Shown here: positions 12,700 through 23,736 of the stretch, one piece after another
Layout: every line of letters begins with the position of its first letter
Position numbering within the stretch: the stretch's first letter is position 1
Assembly: GCA_034440575.1 (NCBI GenBank)
Contig: JAOTOL010001458.1
Span: 771,501 to 835,500, forward strand
Origin: Imbricaverruca yamaguchii
Taxonomy: Eukaryota; Arthropoda; Thecostraca; Neoverrucidae
Reading direction: 5' to 3'
Length of the DNA: 64,000 nt
Program-made: the position numbers and the translations under genes
Notes under the pieces: generated by a model
The model's database searches: none
Told to the model about the DNA's origin: nothing
Seen by the model: only the letters and a program-made list of their open reading frames with translations

Positions 12700-13312
12700 G
12701 CAACACGGTGAGCAGTGTTGTCAGCACACCTGATGCCCACTGAGTCCAGTGTTACCAGCACACCTGCTGGTGACGGTGTCCAGTGTTACCAGCACACCTG
12801 ATGGTGACGGTGTCCAGTGTTACCAGCACACCTGACGGTGACGGTGTCCAGTGTTACCCGCACACCTGATGGTGACGGTGTCCAGTGTTACCCGCACACC
12901 TGATGGTGACGGTGTCCAGTGTTACCAGCACACCTGACGGTGACGGTGTCCAGTGTTACCCGCACAACTGCTGGTGACGGTGTCCAGTGTTACCCGCACA
13001 CCTGCTGGTGACGGTGTCCAGTGTTACCCGCACACCTGCTGGTGACGGTGTCCAGTGTTACCAGCACACCTGACGGTGACGGTGTCCAGTGTTACCAGCA
13101 CACCTGCTGGTGACGGTGTCCAGTGTTACCACCACACCTGACGGTGACGGTGTCCAGTGTTATCCACACACCTGATGGTGACGGTGTCCAATGTTACCAG
13201 CACACCTGCTGGTGACGATGTCCAGTGTTAACCGCACACTTGCTGGTGACGATGTCCAGTGTTAACCGCACACTTGCTGGTGACGGTGTCCAGTGTTACC
13301 AGCACACCTGAC
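12700..13312 (+). repeat. Minisatellite, 33-bp unit, about 17 copies
   Basis: The unit is GGTGACGGTGTCCAGTGTTA followed by CCCGCACACCTGA, with CCAGCACACC variants. Confidence 0.92.
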
Positions 13313-13518
13313 CGGGCTGAGGGCAGGTGCGACGAGGCTATTTTCCGGGCCATAGGGAACCCATGGGCTGTATTGGTACAGTTGATGTGGAACAGGCCAG
13401 GTGCAAGTACGGGAAAACACTTCTTCCAGGAGGAAAGTAGAAAGGAGGGATGTCATGGTTTCAAAGCGCGCCAGATTGGTGGAACTTACGAATTGCTACA
13501 GTATCTCCGGGAGATGGA

Positions 13519-13735
13519 GACTGACTGACAGGGTACAGCACAACCACGGGATACTGACAGTGACAGGGTACAGCACAACCACGGGAGACTGACAGTGACA
13601 GGGTACAGCACAACCACGGGAGACTGACAGTGACAGGGTACAGCACAACCACGGGAGACTGACAGTGACAGGGTACAGTACAACCACTGGAGACTGGCAG
13701 TGACAGGGTACAGTACAACCACGGGAGACTGACGG
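13519..13735 (+). repeat. Minisatellite, about 36-bp unit, 6 copies
   Basis: The unit is GACAGTGACAGGGTACAGCA followed by CAACCACGGGAGACT. Confidence 0.9.
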
Positions 13736-13862
13736 GGTATCAATACGCCTCTGGTTCCGATGTCTCGGAGGAGTGGGCCGTCAGTAGGGCCCTATGCGGG
13801 TCAAGTGGCCTGTCGCCTCAGGTCGGACGTCTGGGCCTCGGTTCAGTACCTGGTGGCCTGGT

Positions 13863-14019
13863 TGGTTGTTGGTTTTACGACACATCGACCGTTGAGTGAT
13901 GCAGCGTCGCCAATCTCTCACGCCGATTGGTCGCGGGCGAAGAGTAGCGACAGGTGAGACTCGAACCCACAACCTTTCGATTGTGAGACGGGCAACTTAC
14001 CCCCAGGCTACTCATCCCC
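13863..14019 (-). mobile_element. tRNA-Val-like SINE
   Basis: A complete copy in reverse orientation with the same head, body and tail as the copy at 5450. It is flanked by TACCTGGTGGCCTGG and TACCTGCTGGCCTGG, a 15-bp duplication with one mismatch. Confidence 0.82.
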
Positions 14020-14082
14020 TACCTGCTGGCCTGGCCGGCAGGGGCGGAGGGGTGAGTAGCGCTGGGTCCCGATCGAGGTGGT

Positions 14083-14244
14083 GGGGACGAGTAGTCTAGG
14101 GGTAAGTTGCTCGTCTCACAATCGAATGGTTGTGGGTTCGAGTCTCACCTGTCGCCACTCTTCGCCCGCGACCAATCGGCGTGAGAGATTGGCGATGCTA
14201 CATGACTCAACGGTTGATGTGTCGTAAAACCAATAGCCAGCCAG
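14083..14244 (+). mobile_element. tRNA-Val-like SINE
   Basis: A well preserved copy flanked by an exact 14-bp duplication, CCGATCGAGGTGGT (14069-14082 and 14245-14258). The exact duplication suggests a fairly recent insertion. It lies 63 bp from an oppositely oriented copy. Confidence 0.88.
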
Positions 14245-14809
14245 CCGATCGAGGTGGTGGGTCTCTGCGGGCCGGGTGATGACATCGCCTTCCCTGTATA
14301 GCTGCTCCTCGGGCGCGGGACACAGGCTCCCCCCCCCCTCCCACCCCACAGTAAGGCCCAGTGTGATGGGGGCCACGGGGAGCCGAAAGTAAAGCACAGT
14401 GCATGACATTCAGAACAACAGAAAGAACATCCATGCTCCCCCTCGTGAAGGCCGGGCCAATCCATATCCACACGAAGATTGTGGCTCCCCCACCGAAGGT
14501 GCTCCCGTATCTCGTGCGCTTGTGCTATGAGGAATGAAGAGTCTTGCGTCCTTGTCTGCCTTCCCAGGTGGGGAACGGTGGTTACAGGTGACAGGTTTGT
14601 GGTCTATCTGACCATCATCTCGTCCTGCATGGTGACATGGAAATATGTCGTCATTCCACGAACTGACCTTTTAAGCTCCTGCATCTTTGTAATTGGGAAA
14701 TATCTTCTTTTTACCCTGGCATCATTTATAAATAGAATGGTACCTTAATTCGGACATTATGTGAAAAATCCATGGACATTGCTGGATACGCGTCCTGAGT
14801 CACCCCAGC

Positions 14810-15105
14810 TCTGTCTTGAGCCGCCTCAATGTTGTCCTGAGCCGCCCGGTTTCTGTCCTGGGTCGCATGAGTGCTGTCCTGAGCCGCCGAAAGTTCTGTC
14901 CTGAGTTGCCTCACTGCTACCGTGAGTCCCCTCAGTGCTGTCCTGAATCGCCCCAGTGCTGTTCTGGGTCGCCCCAGTGCCGTCCTGAGTCGTCCCAGTT
15001 CTGTCCTGAGTTTCCCCAGTTCTGTCCTGAGTTTCCCCAGTTCTGTCCTGAGTTTTCCCAGTGTTGTCCTGAGTCGCCCCAATGCCGTCCTGCATCGCCT
15101 CAGCT
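14810..15105 (+). repeat. Minisatellite, 21-bp unit, about 13 copies
   Basis: The unit is CCCCAGTGCTGTCCTGAGTC with variants. A multiple of three, so ORFs with PESPQCC-like repeats appear; I do not take these as genes. Confidence 0.88.
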
Positions 15106-15227
15106 CAGACCGCCCGGTGTTGACTCAACGCTGTGTTGCACTCAGTCGTGTACGCCATTCCTCCTGCCCGGCCCGCTTCCCGGCAGTGGGCCGGCGCCTC
15201 TGCGCGGTGTGTGTGGTGTGTGTGTGT

Positions 15228-15400
15228 GCAGTGTCCTAGAATTACCTCACCATTAACTGTGTGGATGAAGAAAGAAGTTGCTTGGGAATAGTGAAAGCTT
15301 GGAAGAAAATAAAGGATCGCCACTTAAGGATTAAAAAAGCGGAATGCCTTTCACTTCAGTCACATGCATTTTACATTTTTTGCAGTAGTGTGTGTATAAT
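15228..15400. repeat. Dispersed repeat, copy 1
   Basis: AGTGTCCTAGAATTACCTCA, TGTGTGGATGAAGAAAGAAG and CACTTAAGGATTAAAAAAGC recur at 23085-23250 at about 90 per cent identity by eye, and in part, inverted, at about 12465-12515. No terminal repeats or coding capacity seen. Confidence 0.75.
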
Positions 15401-16142
15401 GACTGCCCTCACATGTAGCAACATGGTAAAAACCTAACACAAGGATGAAGTAGCACAATTCCATTAAGTGTGAATTTCCAGGCCACATGGTCAGTTATTT
15501 TACACTGTGTGTGCGGGGTCGTCTGGGGCTGACCGGCGGCCGGCCGACCGCTGCACCTGTTGCGCCCACCCGGGCGGCCGTCGGCCCTGTGTGGTGTTCC
15601 CTGTCATGTGCGCAGGTGTTGGGCGTGCGCCGAGACGCCCGCCATGCGAACGGCCGTCTGGCTCACGGCCGGGCCTGTCAGGATGATGCGTGTGGTTTGT
15701 CTGGGCGGCGTTATGAAATGATGTTCAGGATATGACTGCATTTCTATTCGTGTATGATTCCGGTTATGCACGTCAAACGACGTTGAAGTTAATGTGGATG
15801 TAAAGTGTGGATCATGGACGTGCCAGGTTGATTCTCTTTAATGACGAGTCGGTTTTGTGTGCTTTGGTAGTGTGAAGACCTGGGTTGACAGGTTGCGGAA
15901 GATTGGTGTGTCAGGGTGATGTGACCGCCTGGTGTGGCAGACTGTCGGTCAGTATGATAGACTGATGTGTCAGGGTGATGTGGCAAGCTGACCCTCTTGG
16001 CGGCAGAATTGGCCGGATGTGGAAGGTGCAATAATTCGAGATGGTTGGGTTTTTGGCCGTCTGTGATGCCGATTGATGCGAGAGGTTGGGTTTGTGGGTG
16101 ATTTACAGGCTCATGTGACTAGATTTGTCGGGAAGACGTTTT

Positions 16143-16352
16143 GGGGCGGGGATGGCCGAGTGGTTAAGGTGTCGGGCTATGGGTACCAAAGGTCCCGGGT
16201 GTCGGGCTATGGGTACCAAAGGTCCCGGGTTCGACTCTAGCGCAACTCAGGACATTTCCCAATCCCGCGGCCCACCGGCGAAACAGTGTGGGCGGCGCCA
16301 TTAGCCGTGAATGTGCATAAAGTGTGTCGTGAACCAGCCAATAAACAAACAA
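16143..16352 (+). mobile_element. tRNA-Ser/Leu-like SINE with internal tandem duplication
   Basis: Standard head, body and AATAAACAAACAA tail. The anticodon-arm to B-box stretch is exactly duplicated as two 30-bp units (16171-16200 and 16201-16230). Flanks AAGACGTTTT and TAAACGTTTT are a possible target duplication. Confidence 0.85.
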
Positions 16353-16849
16353 TCGAGTAAACGTTTTCCACCCTTGGTGGGGTAGGTTTTCGCTTTGAGA
16401 CCTATCACTTATCTCTCAAAACCGAACTGCCACACTTAGGCCCGGCTCACATGTCGACCGTGTATTCTTTAGTTATGGGGCGGAACTCTTCATCCTGGGT
16501 TGTTTATTGATGTTTATTAACCCGGTGCCAGCCCAATTCCCCAGTGCAAACAGGTTGTCGAAAGGACCTGTTGGCTTATTAACCTGTGGGCGATGAGGGT
16601 ATTTCACCCACCTGCCAAGTAACGTCATCGATGACTTAATTTGCCTATCTTTCCGGTTGAAATCAAGGTAAAAATGGTCGCATTTGAATGTGAAGCGAGG
16701 CGAGACATTCCAGCTTTGGTGGCGAGCGGGCGGGACAGCGCGCGCTGGCGCGTGTCGTCGTAGGTGACGTCACAGGACGTCACAGCCGACGTCATAGGCC
16801 GACCGGCCGACACGGAGATGTGTCCAGCGCTGGACGATCCGGCAGTGCT

Positions 16850-17535
16850 TCTGGTCCGGTCCGGTCCGGTCTGGTCCGGCAGTGCTTCCGGTCCGGTCCG
16901 GTCCGGTCTGGTCCGGCAGTACTTCCGGTCCGGTCCGGTCCGACAGTGTTTCCGGTCCGGTCCGATACGGTCCGGCCACGGCCCGGCAGTGTTTCCGGTC
17001 CGGTCCGGTCCGACAGTGTTTCCGGTCCGGTCCGACAGTGTTTCCGGTCCGGTCCGGTCCGGTCCGGTCCGGTCCGGTCCGGCCACGGCCCGGCAGTGTT
17101 TCCGGTCCGGTCCGGTCCGACAGTGTTTCCGGTCCGGTCCGATACGGTCGGTCCGGTCCGGTCCGGTCCGATCCGATACGGTCCGGTCCGGTCGGTCCGG
17201 TCGGTCCGGTCCGGTCCGGCCACGGCCCGGCAGTGTTTCCGGTCCGGTCCGGTCCGACAGTGTTTCCGGTCCGGTCCGGTCCGGTCCGGTCCGGTCCGGC
17301 CACGGCCCGGCAGTGTTTCCGGTCCGGTCCGGTCCGACAGTGTTTCCGGTCCGGTCCGATCCGGTCCGGTCCGGTCCGGTCCGGTCCGGTCCGGTCCGGT
17401 CCGGTCCGGTCCGGTCCGGTCCGGTCCGGTCCGGTCCGGTCCGGTCCGGTCCGGTCCGGTCCGGTCCGGTCCGGTCCGGTCCGGTCCGGTCCGGTCCGGT
17501 CCGGTCCGGTCCGGTCCGGTCCGGTCCGGTCTGGT
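16850..17535 (+). repeat. GGTCC pentanucleotide satellite with higher-order units
   Basis: 17357-17530 is an almost pure GGTCC run of about 34 copies. 16850-17356 mixes the same pentamer with interspersed GCAGTGTTTCC and CCACGGCCCGGCAGTG motifs. It generates very long artefactual ORFs (RSGPV or DRTGP repeats) in several frames. Confidence 0.96.
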
Positions 17536-17947
17536 CGAGGTGTGGTGCGGGCTCGGCCACCACACCTGGCTCACGCGTCAGGCTGATTGACGCGCGGGCT
17601 GGCGGCCGCGGCTGACGGGATGCTGACGCAGTATTTCCAGCTGGCGGTCGGCGCGACAGCCGCCTCCCCACCTGCGGCCGCCTTGAAGCCGCGTAGCCGC
17701 CTGCCAATAAGTTGGGACCGGCCGAGCAATCAAAGCGTCCTGAGCTGGCGCGGAGGCGCCCCGGTGCACGTGCCGGATGCGGTGTCGAGTGGTACGGCCG
17801 CCTGCCAGTCGGCACATGGTCCGGTAAATTCGCCTGTTGTCGGAGACGGATGGGGGGGGGGGCTCCTGGTGCCACCCGCACCGGTGGATAGTCCGTTGTG
17901 TGACGCTGCCGTTGCCATTGCTTCCGTGAGCATGATTGAATGATGGG

Positions 17948-18115
17948 TGAGGGCCGTCGGCAGCTCAGTGGTTGTGCTGAGCGTCTGGCAAGCCAGAGGT
18001 GCGGGATTCGATTCCCCACGATGCTCGCCGTTCCTGGCAGGGTGAGAGGCAGGAGACGCCGTGTGGCCTCAGCTGCTGAGTGCGTCGTGAAGCCACAATT
18101 CGATCCAATGATGAC
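17948..18115 (+). mobile_element. tRNA-derived SINE, third family
   Basis: The head GTCGGCAGCTCAGTGGTTGT and GCGGGATTCGATTCCCC carries A- and B-box-like sequences. The 3' half reads CCTCAGCTGCTGAGTGCGTC and GTGAAGCCAC. It is nearly identical in layout to the copy at 40898. The tRNA of origin is not clear. Confidence 0.65.
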
Positions 18116-18399
18116 TAACGCAGAACGATCACACACTGGACGCCGGCCCCGCCAGTTGCGAGTGGTGCCCCACTGGAGTTTCTGCGATGATCTCTGCTCG
18201 CTGGGAGTGGCAGATTTCAGCATTGTCGACACCCATCGCCAGCGGCACTCTAAGACGGTGCTTTTGACCGACACTTCTGAGATGGTGCTGTTCCGACACT
18301 GCTATCCTCAGATAAGAAGCAGCTGTATCCCGACACATGTGACGCGACTGTGGCTGTGTGTTGGTGTGCTGTGCAGGAGCCCTCAACTGGCTCTGTCGG

Positions 18400-19098
18400 G
18401 AGGCTCACTGCACCCCACCCCACCCCACCCCATCCCACCCAACTGGCTCGGCCGGGAGGCTCACTGCGCCCCACCCCACCCCACTCCACCTCACCCAACT
18501 GGCTCTTCGGAGGCTCACTGCACCCCACCCCACCCCACCCCATCCCACCCAACTGGCTCGGTCGGGAGGCTCACTGCACCCCACCCCACCCCACCCCATC
18601 CCACCCAACTGGCTCGGTCGGGAGGTTCACCGCACCCATCCCACCCCACCCCACCCACCCAACTGGCTCTGTCGGGAGGCTCACTGCACCCACCCACCCC
18701 ACCCCATCCCACCCAACTAGCTCTGTCGGGAGGCTCACTGCACCCCACCCACCCCACCCCACCCCACCCCATCACCCCACCCACCCAACTGGCTCGGCCA
18801 GGAGGCTTACTGCACCCCCCCACCCCACCCCACCCCATCCCACCCCACTGGGAGGCTCACTGCACCCCCACCCCACCCCACCCACCCACCACCACTGGCT
18901 GTCGGGAGGCTCACTGCACCCCACCCCACCCCACCCCATCCCACCCAACTGGCTCTGTCGGGAGGCTCACTGCACCCCATCCCACCCCACCCCACCCCAT
19001 CCCACCCAACTGGCTCGGTCAGGAGGCTCACTGCACCGCACCCCCACCCACCCAACTGGCTCTGTCGGGAGGTTCACCGCACCCCACCTCCACCCGCC
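18400..19098 (+). repeat. C-rich minisatellite, about 58-bp unit, about 12 copies
   Basis: Units combine CCAACTGGCTCGGTCGGGAG, GCTCACTGCA and a run of CCCCA pentamers. The G-rich complement has many runs of four Gs and could form G-quadruplexes. Confidence 0.93.
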
Positions 19099-19111
19099 CA
19101 ACTGGCTCTTT

Positions 19112-19166
19112 GGTTGGTTATTTGGGCTTTCGGGCGCATCGACTGCGTTGGTCATACAGCGCCCAT
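19112..19166 (-). mobile_element. Micro-retroposon (55 bp) with target duplication
   Basis: In reverse: TGGGCGCTGTATGACCAACG, AGTCGATGCGCCCGAAAGCC, CAAATAACCAACC. Flanked by exact CAACTGGCTCTTT (19099-19111, 19167-19179) at the edge of the C-rich minisatellite. Confidence 0.85.
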
Positions 19167-19377
19167 CAACTGGCTCTTTGAATTTTGAAACATGATCACG
19201 TTTGGTCACGTTTACCTCGTCACGTCCAAGTTCGGTATCGCTGGGCACTGGCGGTGGCGAATGCAGCCCCGTCGCACCGTTCTTTTGCCCGCGATTATGA
19301 TCGGGCCGACCTGCTAGTCCTGGGCAGCTCCACCCTGCCCGCTACGGCCCTGTGCAGTGTGTATCTCCACCCTGCCC

Positions 19378-21356
19378 CAGCGTGGGAAAAGTGGTTCGCT
19401 GACCTGGAGTCGGAGAATAAAAAATTTGTATCGGAGCCCTCCAAGAAAAAGAAGATATTCCTGCCCATGGAGTCGGAGAATTAAAAAAATGGCCTCAGAC
19501 CCCAACCCCCCCTAAAAAAACAGAAAGCTACTGGTGTCGGAGCCCCAAAAAAAGATGATTGCTGAAAAGCGTACAAGCCGCTTACTTACAAGCATACTTA
19601 CACCCCTTTACTGGACCCTAAGTCACTTCAATTACGCCCACTTAACTCACTCGCACTTACTAGGTTTTTCTCCGGAAAGCTCTCAAAACTTTGTCTCAAC
19701 CCGAGTATACCCAACCAATCGAGACAAAGATCTTCGCGCAAAGGGAAGGGGACAAAGCAGCGCGGCGAAACGCGCGGTCAAAGTGTGGTCGCTGTGTAAA
19801 CATGACTGCAATATTTACACAATTTCAAGACCGCTGCTTGACCTCAATTCCTGTCGCTTTTTAATAGGAATTCATACGTCAATACGGTGTTACCTTTTTC
19901 TTCAGTTATATAGGATATCAGTACACTGAAGATATATGTTCCTAATCATGAAATTACGTTGTCTTTATCCTAGATCAAAACATGAATCGGGCGAGACCGT
20001 CCCAATAATTTGTTAATTCTCCTACTCTAGTACGGATATTGTCCTGTCCTAACGGCGACGTATCCAAGGGTGGTCAAATGATGAAATGATAGATTTTTCG
20101 TAACTATTTTAAATGACGTCTAATTGTGACCATAAATGGCCCGGAGAACGTAAAAACTCCGTACATGCACAGTTACTGCAGTTGCTGAAGTGATAAAACT
20201 ACTATTCAGATGCTTTTCTCTTGATGGGTTACTGTAGTTTTGCGAATTGAGGTAGAATTCATACCAAAGTAACCCAAGGTCTTTTGCGTTTTTTTAAGCA
20301 TTTACATGGCTCCCAAAAATAGGTCTTCTGCCATCAATGAAGTTCGCTAGCTGGTGCTATTTTATGCATTTCAATTCGAAATTGAATGCTCTATTTCATG
20401 AAATTAACAGAATTACTTAAAACTGTCTGAGATGTCCAGAATTGCGTTCTCCGGTAGTCTCCGATTGGAATGCGGCTGGAGAACAGGACCTCGGGTCCGA
20501 TATGCGAGTATATGACGTCGTTGTGCATATTTCGAGTTCCACTATGGTCGCAAGATATGGCAGCAAGACGAGAGGTTTCGTAATGGAGATTTTTTGGTGT
20601 AACGCCAGTATTTCCCGGAATTATGAAGAAGAATCGTGGTATATTCCAATATTTCCTTCTGAAGCGTCATTTCGACAGAATTCTGAAGACATACGAAAAC
20701 CTAATCCCTCATATCTTTGTTATTTAGAATGAGACGAGATTGGCGCAAGCCGAATGACGATTCATCTGTGGTTACAGAGTGAATGTGCTGGGCCGCCGTC
20801 CTGCCAGTGTGAAAATATCCTGGAGAGTAATTGGCTGAGGTAATAACTAGTTCCGAAATTTACATTATTTTGTTCTCTATTGTTTCTATGCTATGTCGAT
20901 GCTTTTGTTTCGTTCGGATTTGGAGGCATCGTGCACACCAACGATTACCTGAGTAACCCCCGCGAGTTCGGCCTTGATTGGGGCTTAGACTGAGCCAGGA
21001 CATAGTTTGTTTGACACATGCACAATGCAATCGAAACAACCACCACAAACTTGTAGGTATTCTGATATAACATGATATGATTCCTGGGCAATTGGCTGCA
21101 ACCTGCATTTCATGCCTTATGACCTGCTATGCCATACTCTTCTGTTCTGTTGTCCAGGCTTCTAATTTGTATGATGGACTGGAAACTGCAACTGCATTGT
21201 TGGAGCTGTACTGAGATCCTGGAAGCAAAATGTCATCCATAAATTGGCACGTTTCATTCGGAGAATAAAAAAGTTCAACATTTGCAGTCACAATCCTGGA
21301 GAATAAAATGTCCTTAGGTCTCCATACTCCAGGAGAGGCCCAAAATTCCCACCCTG
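19378..21356 (+). mobile_element. Non-autonomous hAT-like DNA transposon, copy A
   Basis: Ends are CAGCGTGGGAAAAGTGG at the left and, reverse-complemented, CAGGGTGGGAATTTTGGG at the right. It is flanked by an exact 8-bp duplication, CCCTGCCC (19370-19377 and 21357-21364). CAG-starting inverted ends with 8-bp target duplications are the signature of the hAT superfamily. Several GGAGAATAAAA motifs lie near both ends, plausible subterminal binding repeats. No transposase can be read, so it depends on an autonomous relative. It is homologous over its length to the element at 26829-28756, in opposite orientation. Confidence 0.82.
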
Positions 21357-21505
21357 CCCTGCCCTGCCCTGCCCTGCCCTGTTCTGACCTGTCCTGCCCT
21401 GCCCTGCCCTGCCCTGCCCTGCCCTGCCCTGCCCTGCCCTGCCCTGCCCTGCTCTGTCCTGTCCTGTCCTGGCCCGTCCTGCCCTGCCCTGCACTGCTCG
21501 CCTCG
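21357..21505 (+). repeat. CCCTG pentanucleotide repeat
   Basis: About 28 copies of CCCTG with a few substitutions. It starts at the right target duplication (CCCTGCCC) of hAT copy A. Confidence 0.93.
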
Positions 21506-21600
21506 CCCCGCCCTGTCTGACCTGTGTAGCGTTATGGCGCCTCATCTCGCCCCGGCGGGGTCCGCGACCGTGCGTCGGGCGGCGCCGCCGCCGCTGACGC

Positions 21601-21768
21601 ATGCACCTCGGTCGCAACACGAGCGAACTGGCCGGCCATCCGAGCACACCCGCTCAGGTCGCGGCGCCACCCGTCTGGGTCACGGCTGCTACGGTAGTAA
21701 ACCGGACCGTCAGCTACCACAGCGTGCTCTACCCACTGCACGTGCTGCTCTTCAATGCCCTGGACAGG
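21601..21768 (+). CDS. Possible coding exon, unrecognised
   Basis: An ATG with an in-frame TGA just upstream opens 56 codons: MHLGRNTSELAGHPSTPAQ, then VAAPPVWVTAATVVNRTVSY and HSVLYPLHVLLFNALDR, up to a possible donor AGG|GTGGGA. Composition is protein-like, codon third positions are mostly G/C, and there are two N-glycosylation sequons (NTS, NRT). No family is recognised. A Harbinger-like element begins 31 bp downstream, so any exon continuation is disrupted. Other frames over the same DNA look less protein-like, but the ORF is short. Confidence 0.3.
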
Positions 21769-21798
21769 GTGGGATCCACGGCCCGGGCCTGGAATTAT

Positions 21799-22734
21799 GG
21801 GTCTGTTCCCGTGGCTCCACTAACCTCCACAAACCTCCACTGGTCGTTCCCGTGGCCAACCCAGTGGAGATTTTTCCTCCACCAACCTCCACCAGTGGAG
21901 CAAAAGCTCCACCAGCCGAGGAGCAGGGTCCAATTGTGATTTTTCAGTGGAGCTCAATCATGGCGCACTAGTTTCATATATTTGCACGTAAACAACGTCC
22001 TTCGTCATATGAATCTCATCTTCATGCGTCAACTGAATACCAGGATCATCCTTCGCAATGCAAATATGAAATTACAACTATGAACAATAATCGAAGTAGC
22101 AGATGCAGACCACAAAGCATCCTTTTTGTGGCCTTTGATATACGTCATTCGTCCTAAGGGCAAGATGTTACTTTACCGGCGGGATCCGCCGCAATCCCCG
22201 ATCCGCAACTGCCGCAATGCGGCGCCAACTAAGATTGCACTCAAGCCCGATCGAGAAGGTCGAGAAAGTTGGGAAAAGCCAGCATCGGGTAGAAAAGCGT
22301 CTCGGGGCCCAGGTAGCCAGACACCAGATTATATGCTGTACATTAAGAAGGTAGGCTGTAACCAACCACAAAACTGGGGAGACGACTCCTGGTGCTCAAC
22401 CGAGATGGAAGAAAGATTGCTTGGTTCATCCCATAGGCAAAAGGAACATCTGTTCTCCCTACGGTTCCTGAGGGCCCCTACATCGCTAGAAATAAAGACA
22501 ATTTTGGGACTCGTATTATAAGTCATACCATATTCATTGTGTGATCATCTGGACAAACATTTGAGGAGCAATTTGATCAATAGCGCCAGATACCGCGCCA
22601 AACACTTCCTTTTTGTCGCAGAATTCAGACCGCTGTCAGCTGATTTCTCCACCGGTCGTTCCCGTGGCCAGGTCTCAACTAGCCTCAACTAGCCTCCACT
22701 GAGTTCCTTCTGGTGGAGCCACGGGAACAGACCC
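21799..22734. mobile_element. PIF/Harbinger-like non-autonomous element
   Basis: Inverted ends of about 26 bp (GGGTCTGTTCCCGTGGCTCC... at both termini) are flanked by TAT on each side (21796-21798, 22735-22737). GGG-starting ends with 3-bp AT-rich duplications fit the PIF/Harbinger superfamily, though this assignment is tentative. A second motif, GGTCGTTCCCGTGGCCA, recurs near both ends in direct orientation. No transposase ORF is present in the 936 bp. Confidence 0.6.
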
Positions 22735-23039
22735 TATGTCAACCAGATCATTATCCTATCGGTGGATTTGTTCACTCCTTTTTTTACAAGATGAGTGAAG
22801 TTGTTCGAAAATGACTGCACTCGTTGTTTGATAAGCATGTCCAAAGCTGACTGCAATGCATGAAGCAGGGCTACTGATGTCCGGAGAAGAGAACAATTTC
22901 CCTCTTAGGCTTCGGATGCCCCGCAATTTTCCTCTCAGGATTCAGGATTCCAAAACATGAATGCAGCCCTGTCGTCGTCCCCCCCCCAGTGATGGCTGGT
23001 TGTGTTGGTGGCAAGGTCACCCGACTGGCCCATATTGAC

Positions 23040-23500
23040 ACCTCGTGTTGATGGCCAGGCTCCGGGCTGGTCGATGCTGACCAGTGTCCTAAAATTACTT
23101 CACTATTAGCTGTGTGGATGAAGAAAGAAGTTGTTTTGGAATAGTGAGATTGGAAGAAAATAAAGGATCGTCACTTAAGGATTAAAAAAGCGGAATGACT
23201 TTCGCTTCAGTCAGATGCATTTTACAGTATTTAGCAGTGGTGTGCATGATAACTGCCCATACATCATGACACCACGTGTAATGCCCAAGTCGTCGGGCTG
23301 GTCAATGCCGACACCACGTGTTGAGATGACCGGGACACCGGGCTGGCCCATCCCGACACCACATGTATCCCCAGGTTACCAAGCTGGCCAATGCTGATAC
23401 CACGTGTTGATGTCCAGGTCATCGGGGTGGCCAACGCTGACACCACGTGTTGAGATGACCGGGTCACCGGCTGACCCGTGCCGACGCCATGTGTTGTCCA
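23040..23500 (+). repeat. Minisatellite with CACGTG in each unit
   Basis: About 8 diverged units of roughly 60 bp containing ACACCACGTGTTGA and GGGCTGGCC. It lies immediately upstream of the probable exon at 23544. Confidence 0.75.
23085..23250. repeat. Dispersed repeat, copy 2
   Basis: The same sequence and orientation as 15228-15400 (AGTGTCCTAAAATTACTTCA, TGTGTGGATGAAGAAAGAAG). It overlaps the left part of the CACGTG-containing array. Confidence 0.75.
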
Positions 23501-23543
23501 GCTACTCCCACTGACCAACACTGTGCGGTGTGCTGTTCTGCAG

Positions 23544-23736
23544 ATCACCATAACGGCCAGATGGGCGTGCCGGGCGGCGGCGGCAGCAACAGCGTCTGGC
23601 GGCGTGCCCAGCCGCAGCCGCTGCCCCAGCCGCCGCCCCAGCCGCCGCCCCAGCCGCCGCAGTCAGCACAGCAGTACGGCAGCAACGGCAGCCTGCCGCA
23701 CCAGGACGGCTACCACGTGTCCGGGGACCTGCTCAG
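23544..23736 (+). CDS. Probable exon of unassigned gene (Pro/Gln-rich), possibly an N-terminal smaug exon
   Basis: An acceptor CTGTTCTGCAG precedes the reading HHNGQMGVPGGGGSNSVWRR, then AQPQPLPQ with (PQPP) repeats, then SAQQYGSNGSLPHQDG and YHVSGDLLR, ending at a canonical donor CTCAG|GTGAGG (23737). Entry is phase 1 and exit phase 2. Third positions are nearly all G/C, as in the smaug exons. I do not recognise the protein. Exit phase 2 would join in frame to 42994 (split AG|G, then GAC TTC ACG GCG ATG), which would make it an N-terminal extension of Smaug across a 19-kb intron; this may be coincidence. The exon is followed by about 31 tandem copies of its own end. Confidence 0.5.

Noticed and set aside
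14083..14160. Functional tRNA genes at the SINE heads
   Set aside because: A and B boxes are present but acceptor stems do not pair and each is joined to a SINE body with target duplications.
15604..15735. Exon after acceptor CATGTGCGCAG (VLGVRRDARHANGRLAH...)
   Set aside because: The acceptor is good and the frame runs to a TGA, but there is no domain, no partner exon and ordinary codon use, so it cannot be supported.
17623..17943. 106-codon ORF MLTQYFQLAVGATAASPP...
   Set aside because: A GC-rich region with overlapping ORFs on both strands; no similarity to a known family and no splice context.
16625..18274. 549-codon reverse ORF of (DRTGP)n and similar long ORFs on both strands
   Set aside because: They arise from the GGTCC pentamer, which has no stop codon in several frames; unit-level DNA identity explains the reading frames.
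17940..19181. 413- and 281-codon Pro/His-rich ORFs
   Set aside because: Products of the C-rich minisatellite; two + frames and several reverse frames are open simultaneously.
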